A stretch of 64,000 nucleotides of DNA from Shinella sp. XGS7. GTDB taxonomy: Bacteria; Pseudomonadota; Gammaproteobacteria; Burkholderiales; Burkholderiaceae_C. Below the pieces are notes generated by a model. That model did not search any database and was not told where the DNA came from. It saw only the letters and a list, made by a program, of their open reading frames with translations. The position numbers and the translations under genes were made by a program. The DNA lies in assembly GCF_020535565.1 (NCBI RefSeq), contig NZ_CP084758.1, positions 1,267,501-1,331,500 of the forward strand. The letters run 5' to 3'. Numbering within the stretch: the first letter of the stretch is position 1; each line of letters starts with the position of its first letter. Positions 28,566-35,859 of this stretch are shown one piece after another.

Positions 28566-30752
28566 ATGAGTTCCCAGCAAGACCGTCGCAGTTTCCTGCG
28601 CAGCCTGGCGGCCGGCGCCGGCGCCTCCGCCGCCCTGGCCAGCTTCCCGCCCGCCATCCAGCGCGCCCTGGCCATTCCGGCCAACTACCGCACCGGTACC
28701 CTGCAGGATGTCGAGCACATCGTCATCCTGACCCAGGAAAACCGCAGCTTCGACCACTACTTCGGCACCCTGCCCGGCGTGCGTGGCTTCAGCGACCCCT
28801 TCCCCATCCCGGTGCTGGACCGTCCCGGCACCTTCACCCGCAAGAGCGTGTTCGTGCAGCCCATCGGCAACGGCGCGCCCGTGCCGGGCCGCCCGGAATG
28901 GGGTGGTGGCCGCAGCGCCATCGCGCCCTTCCACCTGAACACCCAGCAGGACTTCGGCGTGATGCGCGTGTCCGGCACGCCGCACAGCTGGACCGATGCC
29001 CAGGCCGCCTGGGACCACGGCCGCATGAACAACTGGCCCAAGGCCAAGCAGAACCACTCCCTGGGCTACTTCAAGCGCACGGACCTGCCCTTCCAGTTCG
29101 CCCTGGCCGAGGCCTTCACGCTCTGCGACCACTACCACTGCGCCACCCAGACCGGCACCAACACCAACCGTCTGTTCCTGTGGACCGGCCATAACGACCC
29201 GCTGGCCGTGGCCGGTGGCCCGTCGACCGACAACAGCCACGACGACTTCAACACCAACCCCGCCACCGACTACACCTGGGTCACCTATGTGGAGCGTCTG
29301 CAGGACGCCGGCATCAGCTGGCAGGTCTACCAGAACATGGGGGACAACTTCACCGACAACCCCCTGGCGGGCTTCCGCCCCTTCCGCAACGCCTGGTACC
29401 AGCGTCCCGGCTATTCCCAGGTGCTGCGTGATCGCGGCGTGAGCACGCGCGATCTGGACAAGCTCAAGGAAGACGTGCTGGCCGACAAGCTGCCCCAGGT
29501 CAGCTGGATCGTGGCCACGGCCGAAGGCTCCGAGCACCCCGGCCCCTCCAGCCCGGCCCAGGGCGCGGACTACACGGCGCGCGTGCTGGACGCCCTGACG
29601 TCCAACCCCGAGGTCTGGAGCAAGACCGTGCTGCTCATCAACTTCGATGAGAACGACGGTTTCTTCGACCACATGCCGCCCCCGGCCGTGCCCGCCTACG
29701 AGAGCTACGACGCCGATCCGGCCCGCGCCCGCCTGGCCGGCGCCTCGACCGTGGACACCGTGGGTGAGTACCACCACAACCTGAACGGCTCGGACCCGCA
29801 GTATCACCACCGTCCCTACGGCCTGGGCCCGCGCGTGCCCATGTACGTGGTCTCGCCCTGGAGCAAGGGCGGCTGGGTCAACTCCCAGGTCTCGGACCAC
29901 AGCTCGGTGATCCGTTTCATCGAGGCCCGCTTCGGCGTCAAGGAACCCCTGATCAGCCCCTGGCGCCGTGCCGTCAGCGGCGATCTGCTGAGCTGCTTCG
30001 ACTTCCGCAAGCCCGAGGACCAGCCCTTCTTCAAGGACCTGCCGGCCACCGCCGCCCTGCGCGCCCGCGCCAAGGCCCTGACCCAGACCAAGACCCCGGC
30101 CACGCCCACCAGCCTGGTGGCGCCGGTGCAGGAAGAGGGCATGCGTCCGGCCCGCGCCCTGCCGTATGAGCTGCAGGTGCAGGCGCGCCTGGAAGCCAGC
30201 ACCGTGGTGCTGCGCTTCGAGAACGCCGGTGAGGCCGGCGCGGTCTTCCATGTCTACAACCGCGCCGCCCTGGGCGAGCTGCCGCGCCGCTACACCGTGG
30301 AAGCCGGCAAACAGCTGGAAGGTCGCTGGACTCCGGCCACGGGCAATTACGACCTGTGGGTGCTGGGCCCCAACGGCTTCCACCGCCACTTCACCGGCTC
30401 GGTGGCCGTCAACGCCACCAAGCCCCAGCCCGAGATCGAGGTGCGTGCCGACCGCGTCTACGGCGAGCTGCAGCTGCGCCTGATCAACCGCGGCAAGGTG
30501 GCCGCCAGCTTCGAGCTGCAGGCCCTGAAGTACAGCGACGAGCCGGCCCAGCTGCACCGCGTGGCCGCGGGTGCCGCCCTGGACCTGCGCCTGCCCCTGG
30601 CCGCCAGCCAGCACTGGTACGACTACAGCGTCAAGGTGCGCGAGCTGGCCGGCTTCAGCCGTCGCCTGGCCGGTCATATCGAGACCGGCGAACCCTCGGT
30701 CAGCGATCCGGCCCTGGGCGGCGCGGCCCTGCTGGACCAGTACCGGCCCTGA
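28566..30752 (+). CDS. Phosphocholine-type phospholipase C, Tat-exported
   Basis: Secreted phosphoesterase of 728 residues. The Tat signal holds RRSFLRSLA followed by an Ala-rich core. The catalytic domain begins HIVILTQENRSFDHYFGTLP and includes NFDENDGFFDHMPPP and a GLGPRVPMYVVSPWSKGG segment, all typical of non-hemolytic/hemolytic PLC of the acid-phosphatase-like class. Two C-terminal DUF756 beta domains follow (about residues 530-720). The ATG at 28566 has an AGGAGTCC site. The frame is open to 28353 but the Tat signal fixes the start. Likely acts on phosphatidylcholine or sphingomyelin. Confidence 0.93.
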   Translation: MSSQQDRRSFLRSLAAGAGASAALASFPPAIQRALAIPANYRTGTLQDVEHIVILTQENRSFDHYFGTLPGVRGFSDPFPIPVLDRPGTFTRKSVFVQPIGNGAPVPGRPEWGGGRSAIAPFHLNTQQDFGVMRVSGTPHSWTDAQAAWDHGRMNNWPKAKQNHSLGYFKRTDLPFQFALAEAFTLCDHYHCATQTGTNTNRLFLWTGHNDPLAVAGGPSTDNSHDDFNTNPATDYTWVTYVERLQDAGISWQVYQNMGDNFTDNPLAGFRPFRNAWYQRPGYSQVLRDRGVSTRDLDKLKEDVLADKLPQVSWIVATAEGSEHPGPSSPAQGADYTARVLDALTSNPEVWSKTVLLINFDENDGFFDHMPPPAVPAYESYDADPARARLAGASTVDTVGEYHHNLNGSDPQYHHRPYGLGPRVPMYVVSPWSKGGWVNSQVSDHSSVIRFIEARFGVKEPLISPWRRAVSGDLLSCFDFRKPEDQPFFKDLPATAALRARAKALTQTKTPATPTSLVAPVQEEGMRPARALPYELQVQARLEASTVVLRFENAGEAGAVFHVYNRAALGELPRRYTVEAGKQLEGRWTPATGNYDLWVLGPNGFHRHFTGSVAVNATKPQPEIEVRADRVYGELQLRLINRGKVAASFELQALKYSDEPAQLHRVAAGAALDLRLPLAASQHWYDYSVKVRELAGFSRRLAGHIETGEPSVSDPALGGAALLDQYRP

Positions 30753-30760
30753 GCCTGAAC

Positions 30761-30785
30761 CGGCCCCCGGCGAGCCCGGGGGCCG
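30761..30785 (+). terminator. GC-rich hairpin after phospholipase C gene
   Basis: Perfect 10-base arms CGGCCCCCGG and CCGGGGGCCG enclose a 5-base loop, nine bases after the phospholipase stop. There is no T-run, so termination would be weak or Rho-assisted. It could also just separate the transcript of the following PEP-CTERM gene. Confidence 0.4.
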
Positions 30786-30822
30786 CACACCGCATCTTCC
30801 TCAATCCCATCTGCATCGCATC

Positions 30823-31485
30823 ATGAAACTCAATGCCTTCCTCACGGCCGCCCTGCTGGGCCTGGCCGCCAGCGCCGGCCACGCCGGCATCTACGGCGAC
30901 AACCTGATCGTCAATGGCGACGCCGAACAGGGCACCGCCGGCTGGAGCGTCTTTGACGACTACGGCTTCATCCAGTCCGTCGACTACGGCAACAACTGGG
31001 TCAAGCCCAGCGAGCCTGGCCCCGTGAACCGCGGCGCCAAGATGTTCACCGGCCTGGGCGAGAAGGCCGTGGCCTGGCAGTCGCTGGACCTGGGCCAGTA
31101 CTCGCAGGCCGGTGACCGCTTCAGCCTGAGCGGCTGGCTGGGCGGCTGGCAGGCCCAGGGCGACAACGCCAAGCTCTTCGTGAGCTTCCTGAGCGATACG
31201 GGCAATCTGCTCGGCTCCACCGAGATCGGCCCGGTGCGCCCGGCCGACCGCGGCAACAAGACCGGCCTGTTCTACCGCGAGGCCAGCGGCCTGCTGCCCG
31301 AGCAGACCTACACCCTGCAGTTCTGGCTGAGCATGGAGCGCCTGGGCGGTGGTGACAACGACGGCTACGCCGACAACCTCAAGTTCACGCTGACCGCGGC
31401 CCCGGTGCCCGAGCCCGCCACCTACGGCCTGATGGCCCTGGGCCTGCTGGCCGTGGGCGTGGCTGCCCGCCGCCGTCGCGCCTGA
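30823..31485 (+). CDS. PEP-CTERM sorting domain protein
   Basis: Exported protein of 220 residues. The signal peptide runs from MKLNAFLTAALLG to a GHAGIYG cleavage region. The middle resembles a carbohydrate-binding or lectin-like beta-sandwich, with NLIVNGDAEQGTAGWSVF at the start and FWLSMERLGGGDNDGYADNL at the end. The C-terminus VPEPATYGLMALGLLAVG followed by RRRR is a PEP-CTERM signal for exosortase. The upstream frame is open because the phospholipase region continues in another frame. The ATG at 30823 is set by the signal peptide. Confidence 0.88.
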   Translation: MKLNAFLTAALLGLAASAGHAGIYGDNLIVNGDAEQGTAGWSVFDDYGFIQSVDYGNNWVKPSEPGPVNRGAKMFTGLGEKAVAWQSLDLGQYSQAGDRFSLSGWLGGWQAQGDNAKLFVSFLSDTGNLLGSTEIGPVRPADRGNKTGLFYREASGLLPEQTYTLQFWLSMERLGGGDNDGYADNLKFTLTAAPVPEPATYGLMALGLLAVGVAARRRRA

Positions 31486-31495
31486 TCGCGGGCGA

Positions 31496-31528
31496 GCACC
31501 CCGAGGGCGACTCAGCCCATCGGGGTGC
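31496..31528. terminator. Two-way hairpin between convergent genes
   Basis: GCACCCCG (31496-31503) pairs with CGGGGTGC (31521-31528), with additional GGGC/GCCC pairing inside. It lies between the stops of the PEP-CTERM and VOC genes and runs into the end of the latter. No long T-run is present. Confidence 0.4.
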
Positions 31529-31901
31529 AGAGTTCTACCAGGCTGCCATCGGGGCAGCGCACATAGGCCACGGTCTGGCCCCAGGGCTTGAGGGTGGGGG
31601 CCTTCAACGGCACCGCGCCCGCGGCCAGGGCCCGCTCGTAGGCCGCGCCCACATCGGGCGTGGTGAAGCCCACCTCCATGCCCAGGGGGCGCTCGCTGTC
31701 CTCGGCGGCCAGGTAGTCGCTGCCCACGCTGTCGCGCGCTGTGGCATGGTCCACAAAGGCCAGGGCGGTGGCGCCGGTATCCAGCTCGCCATAGGCGCCG
31801 GACTCGTGCAGAAAGCGGCGCTTCAGGCCGAAGGCGCGCTCGTAGAAATCGAGCGAGGCGGCCACATCGCTGACATAGATGAGGGTGTAGGCGAACTGCA
31901 T
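31512..31901 (-). CDS. VOC (glyoxalase-fold) family protein
   Basis: Protein of 129 residues with two beta-alpha-beta-beta-beta modules of the vicinal oxygen chelate superfamily. It starts MQFAYTLIYVSDVAASLDFY and ends TVAYVRCPDGSLVELCTPMG, with the metal-ligand-type glutamates retained (GMEVGF and LVELCT). Family members include glyoxalases, dioxygenases and fosfomycin or bleomycin resistance proteins, so a precise activity cannot be given. GGGAGTC precedes the ATG. Confidence 0.85.
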   Translation of the reverse strand: MQFAYTLIYVSDVAASLDFYERAFGLKRRFLHESGAYGELDTGATALAFVDHATARDSVGSDYLAAEDSERPLGMEVGFTTPDVGAAYERALAAGAVPLKAPTLKPWGQTVAYVRCPDGSLVELCTPMG

Positions 31902-31987
31902 CGGAGACTCCCTGTGGGCTGTTGAGGGTCGCCATGATGCGCCGCCCTGCTGACAGCGCCTGGCAGCATTGCCCTATGCTTGCGGCC

Positions 31988-33358
31988 ATGTCCCGCGTTC
32001 CCGGCCCCAGTCGTCGTTCCCTGCTGGCCTGGTCGGCGGGGACAGGTCTTGCCTGGGCCTGGCCGGCGGCCGCGATGGCCCCCCTGCCCGTGCCGGCCCT
32101 GCAGCCGCGCACGCGCCGCCTGGCCAACGGCCTGCAGCTGCTGAGCCTGCCCATGGCCGAGACCGCCACCGTGGCGGTGCAGCTCTTCTACCGCGTGGGG
32201 GGCAAGGACGATCCCCCTGGCCGCTCGGGCTTTGCCCATCTCTTCGAGCACCTGATGTTCAAGGGCACGCGGCATATGGCGGCCGAGCAGTTCGATCGCC
32301 TGACCGAGGATGTGGGCGGCAGCAACAACGCCTTCACCGCCGAGGACATGACGGTCTATCACAGCCAGGTGCCAGCCCATCATCTGGAGCCCCTGCTGTG
32401 GGCCGAGGCCGAGCGCATGGCCCATCTGCAGGTGGACCAGGCGGGCCTGGACAGCGAGCGCGCCGTGGTCAAGGAGGAGTTCCGCCAGCGCGTGCTGGCC
32501 GATCCCTATGGCCGGCTCTTCCACGCCATCCCGGTCTACGGCTACCAGCAGCCGGGCTATCGCCGGCCCGTGATCGGCAATATCGAGGAGCTGGATGCCG
32601 CCACCCTGGCTGATGTGCAGGCCTTCCATGCCGACTACTACCGTCCCGACAACGCCCTGCTGGTGGTGGCCGGGGCCTTCGAGCCGGCCCAGCTGGACGC
32701 CTGGGTGGATCGCTATTTCGGGCCCATTCCCGCGCCGGACCGGCCGGTGCCGCGCCGCCCGGTGCAGGAGCCTCAGCGCAGCCGCGACGAGCTGCACCGC
32801 CTGGCCGTGCCGGGCCTGCCCCAGCCGGCCGTGCTGGCCCTGTGGCAGGGACCGCGGGCCGATGCCCAGGAGGTGCCGGCCCTGCAGCTGGCCCAGGCCG
32901 TGCTGGCCCAGGGCGAGGCCTCGCGCCTGAACGAGGCCCTGGTCCATGGCCCGCGCCTGGCCCAGAGCTGCGGCTTCGAGCTGATGCTCAATGCCGAGGC
33001 CGGCCTGCTGGCGGCGCATGCCATCTCCAGCGGCCGTCTGCGGCCCGAGGCCCTGCTGGAGCGCCTGAGCCGCGAGGTGCAGCGCCTGGCCGAGGAGCCC
33101 GTGCCCGTGGCCCAGCTGGAACGCGCCCGGGCCCTGCTGCTGACCCAGGCCCTGGTGGAGCGCGAGGGCCCCGAGGGCCGCGCCCTGGCCCTGGGCCAGG
33201 CCCAGCTGCTGCGCGGCGAGGCCCAGGCCGCGGCACGCGACCTGGAGCGTCTGCAGGATGTGAGTGGCGAGGCCGTGCAGCGCGCCCTGCGCCGTCATGT
33301 GCTGCAGGGCGCGCGCGTGGGCCTGCTCTATCTGGATGCCGGGAGCGGTGGGCGATGA
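31988..33358 (+). CDS. M16 family zinc peptidase, catalytic partner
   Basis: Peptidase of about 456 residues in the pitrilysin/PqqL family. The inverted zinc motif HLFEH lies at residues 84-88, with the downstream helix EEFRQRV and an ERAVVKEE glutamate completing the site. It has an exported or Tat-like N-terminus (RRSLLAWSAGTGLAWAWPAAA). I chose the ATG at 31988. ATGs at 31976 and further upstream are also in frame. The stop overlaps the ATG of the second M16 gene (ATGA), so the two subunits are co-translated and likely form a heterodimer in the periplasm. Confidence 0.92.
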   Translation: MSRVPGPSRRSLLAWSAGTGLAWAWPAAAMAPLPVPALQPRTRRLANGLQLLSLPMAETATVAVQLFYRVGGKDDPPGRSGFAHLFEHLMFKGTRHMAAEQFDRLTEDVGGSNNAFTAEDMTVYHSQVPAHHLEPLLWAEAERMAHLQVDQAGLDSERAVVKEEFRQRVLADPYGRLFHAIPVYGYQQPGYRRPVIGNIEELDAATLADVQAFHADYYRPDNALLVVAGAFEPAQLDAWVDRYFGPIPAPDRPVPRRPVQEPQRSRDELHRLAVPGLPQPAVLALWQGPRADAQEVPALQLAQAVLAQGEASRLNEALVHGPRLAQSCGFELMLNAEAGLLAAHAISSGRLRPEALLERLSREVQRLAEEPVPVAQLERARALLLTQALVEREGPEGRALALGQAQLLRGEAQAAARDLERLQDVSGEAVQRALRRHVLQGARVGLLYLDAGSGGR

Positions 33359-34869
33359 GCGGGCTGGCCCGACGTGCCTTCCTGCTGGCCGCCGCCGCGG
33401 GCTGGCCCGCCCTGGCGCGGGCCCAGACCCTGCCGGCCCCGGCCGCGCCACGCCCGCCCGCGGCCCTCAAGCTTCAAAGCTTCTCGCTGGCCAATGGCCT
33501 GCGCGTGCTGCTGGCGCCGCGGCCGGGCTGGCCCCTGGTGACGGTGCAGCTGCAGCTGGGCCTGGGCAGCCTGCTGGATCCGCCAGCCCAGGCCGGCCTG
33601 ACCCAGCTCTTTCTGGACGTGCTGAGCCGGGGCGTGCAGCGTGGCCGGCCCGGCAGCGGCCGCGTGGCCGACGGCGCCGAGATCGCCTTCACGGCCGAGA
33701 GCCTGGGCGCCAGCCTCGAGAGCCAGACCCAGGCCCTGGCCGGCAGCCTCTCGCTGAGCCTGGCCGCGCCGCGTCTGGAGGAGGCCCTGGCCCTGCTGGC
33801 CGATCTGGTGCGCCGCCCCACCTTGCCGGCCTCGGGCCTGGAGCGCGCCCGCCAGCTGATGCTGGAGAACCTGCGCCAGACCCAGGCCGACCCGGCCGCC
33901 CTGGCCCAGGCCCTGGGCCGGCGCCTGTTCTGGGGCGAGAGCGCGGCCGGGCGTCTGGCCACGCCTGCCTCGCTCAACCGCATACGCCGCGATGATCTGC
34001 TGGCCCTGCAGCGCAGCCAGCTCGCCCCCGCGCTCAGCAGCCTGATCGTCTGTGGCGACTTCGGGCCCGCGGCCCTGCGGTCGGCGCTGGAGCGCGAGTT
34101 CGGCGGCTGGCGCGGCGGCGCGCAGAGCGGGCGTCAGCCACCGCAGGTGCAGCCCCGCCCGCTGGCGGCGCGCAGCGTCTTCGTGGACCTGCCGGGCGCC
34201 GGCCAGAGCGCGGTGCAGATCCTGGCGCCCTATGCGGGTCTGGCCGCGGTGGAGGAACTGCCGGCGGGCCTGCTGGCCCAGGCGGTACTCGGCCAGGGCT
34301 ATTCCTCGCGTCTGGGGCGCGAGGTGCGCATCAAGCGCGGCCTCAGCTATGGCGCCAGCAGCCAGGTGGAAAGCCTGCCGGGCAGCGGCTGGCTCAGCGC
34401 CTATGCCCAGACCCGCCACGAGAGCGCGGCCGAGGTGGCGCGGGTGATGGCCCTGGAGATCCAGCGCCTGGGCGAGCAGGCCGTTGACGTGGAGGAGTTG
34501 GCCGCGCGCCGTGCCAGCTGGCTGGGCGAGCAGCAGCGCCGCCTGGAGAGCACGGCCGGCCTGGCCGCGGCCCTGGGCGAGCAGCTGCAGCAGGGCCTGG
34601 CGCCCGAGGCCCTGGGCCGCTGGGGCGAGCGACTGCAGGCGGTGGATGCGGCGGCGCTGCAGGCCTTTGCGGCGCGCTACTGGCGCGGCGAGGCCCTGCG
34701 CCGCGTGGTGGTGGGCGATCTGGCCGCCGCCGGCCCCGCCCTGCGCGCCCTGGACCCCGGGGCCTGGATCATTCCTGCGGCCGAGCTGGACCTGGGAAGC
34801 GCCACGCTGCGACGCGTGTCACGCCGCGGCCGGGGCGCGGTTGAGGGCAGGGCGCTGCCGCCGGGTTAG
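33355..34869 (+). CDS. M16 family peptidase-like protein, non-catalytic partner
   Basis: Protein of 504 residues with an exported N-terminus (FLLAAAAGWPALARAQT). It has the two M16 half-domains, including LANGLRVLLAPRPGWPLVTV and the R/Y pair region RGLSYGASSQVE, but the position of the zinc motif reads LTQLFLDVLSRG, lacking HxxEH. It is therefore the inactive subunit of the usual bacterial M16B pair with the gene before it. The ATG at 33355 overlaps the upstream stop. A short gap separates it from the Mn riboswitch leader downstream. Confidence 0.9.
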   Translation: MSGLARRAFLLAAAAGWPALARAQTLPAPAAPRPPAALKLQSFSLANGLRVLLAPRPGWPLVTVQLQLGLGSLLDPPAQAGLTQLFLDVLSRGVQRGRPGSGRVADGAEIAFTAESLGASLESQTQALAGSLSLSLAAPRLEEALALLADLVRRPTLPASGLERARQLMLENLRQTQADPAALAQALGRRLFWGESAAGRLATPASLNRIRRDDLLALQRSQLAPALSSLIVCGDFGPAALRSALEREFGGWRGGAQSGRQPPQVQPRPLAARSVFVDLPGAGQSAVQILAPYAGLAAVEELPAGLLAQAVLGQGYSSRLGREVRIKRGLSYGASSQVESLPGSGWLSAYAQTRHESAAEVARVMALEIQRLGEQAVDVEELAARRASWLGEQQRRLESTAGLAAALGEQLQQGLAPEALGRWGERLQAVDAAALQAFAARYWRGEALRRVVVGDLAAAGPALRALDPGAWIIPAAELDLGSATLRRVSRRGRGAVEGRALPPG

Positions 34870-34877
34870 AATGCCGG

Positions 34878-35080
34878 CTGTCATTGGGGAGTAGCCGCTG
34901 CAGCCAGCCCAATCGCCTAGTGGCTCCACCGGAGTCCAGAGGCCGCTGCAGGCCCGTGTCAACAGACTTGGTCCGTGAGGACCATGGCACGGGCAGTGTC
35001 CACACCTGGCAAGACCTTTGACCATGCAGCTCGGCATCCCCTCACACGGCCGGAGCGGCATGGTCAATCGTCCGTGCTTC
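34878..35080 (+). promoter_or_regulatory. yybP-ykoY manganese riboswitch leader
   Basis: The sequence GGGGAGTAGC at 34886-34895 is the hallmark of yybP-ykoY leaders, and CCCGTGTCAACAGACTTGG near 34955-34973 resembles the second conserved half. The leader directly precedes a GDT1/UPF0016 gene, one of the standard targets of this manganese-sensing riboswitch. GAGGACC lies around 34977. The full fold was not computed. Bounds are approximate. Confidence 0.8.
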
Positions 35081-35099
35081 AGGCCGTGTGGGTGTTTTC

Positions 35100-35681
35100 A
35101 TGGAAGCCTTCCTCGTCTCTACCGGCATCGTGGCCCTGGCCGAAATCGGCGACAAGACCCAGTTGCTGGCCTTCTTGCTGGCCGCGCGGTTTCGCCGCCC
35201 CCTGCCCATCTGCCTGGGCATCCTGATCGCCACCGTGGTCAACCACGCCTGTGCCGGCGCCCTGGGCGCCTGGATCACCACCCAGCTCAGCCCCGAGGTG
35301 CTGCGCTGGTGCCTGGGCCTGGGCTTTGTGGCCATGGCCGTCTGGACCCTGATCCCCGACAAGCTCGATGAAGAGGAAGAGGGTGGCGGCCGGCTCAAGC
35401 TGGGCGTGCTGGGCACCACCATCGTGGCCTTCTTCCTGGCCGAGATGGGCGACAAGACCCAGATCGCCACCGTGGCCATGGCCGCGCAGTTCAAGGCCTT
35501 CTGGGCCGTGGTGGCCGGCACCACCCTGGGCATGATGATCGCCAATGTGCCCGCCGTGCTGCTGGGCGACCGCCTGGCCGGCCGCATTCCGGTGCGCCTG
35601 GTGCATGGCGTGGCGGCCCTGATCTTCCTGGTGCTGGGCCTGGCGGTGCTGTTCGGTGTGGGCGAAGGGCGCATCTTCTAA
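35100..35681 (+). CDS. GDT1/TMEM165 (UPF0016) family manganese exporter
   Basis: Inner-membrane protein of 193 residues with six hydrophobic segments in two similar halves. Each half holds the family's ion-binding E-x-G-D-K-T motif: ALAEIGDKTQLLAF and FFLAEMGDKTQIATV. Related bacterial proteins export Mn2+. An acidic DEEEEGGG loop separates the halves. The ATG at 35100 was taken, while a GTG at 35088 is also in frame. The yybP-ykoY leader upstream predicts that expression rises with manganese. Confidence 0.93.
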   Translation: MEAFLVSTGIVALAEIGDKTQLLAFLLAARFRRPLPICLGILIATVVNHACAGALGAWITTQLSPEVLRWCLGLGFVAMAVWTLIPDKLDEEEEGGGRLKLGVLGTTIVAFFLAEMGDKTQIATVAMAAQFKAFWAVVAGTTLGMMIANVPAVLLGDRLAGRIPVRLVHGVAALIFLVLGLAVLFGVGEGRIF

Positions 35682-35859
35682 CACGTCAATCGCCCGAGTG
35701 CCGCAAGTTTGCGGCGCGATTGCGACGTAGGTTTCCCCGAATGGGGGGTGGCCTGCGGAGTTCCAAGAATCGGCGTCCTGGTCCCGGTGCGCATAGCGCG
35801 CAAGAGGTCGACACAGAGCGGCCCCCGGGGTGGACTCACACCGATTTAGGGAATCTCAC
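35682..35859. other. Intergenic leader with long hairpin
   Basis: Just after the GDT1 stop, GCCGCA/TGCGGC form an inner stem, and AATCGC (35688) with GCGATT (35716) an outer stem, followed by a CGTC/GACG pair. There is no T-run, so it may be a weak terminator or part of the TonB-receptor leader. An AGGGAA ribosome site precedes the ATG at 35860. Confidence 0.35.

Noticed and set aside
28503..30788. 761-codon minus-strand open frame opposite phospholipase C
   Set aside because: Composition is a shadow of the real gene, and the plus strand has Tat signal, catalytic motifs and a ribosome site.
35107..35470. Duplicated E-x-G-D-K-T coding segments as a DNA repeat
   Set aside because: The similarity is at protein level and is the normal two-fold symmetry of the GDT1 family.
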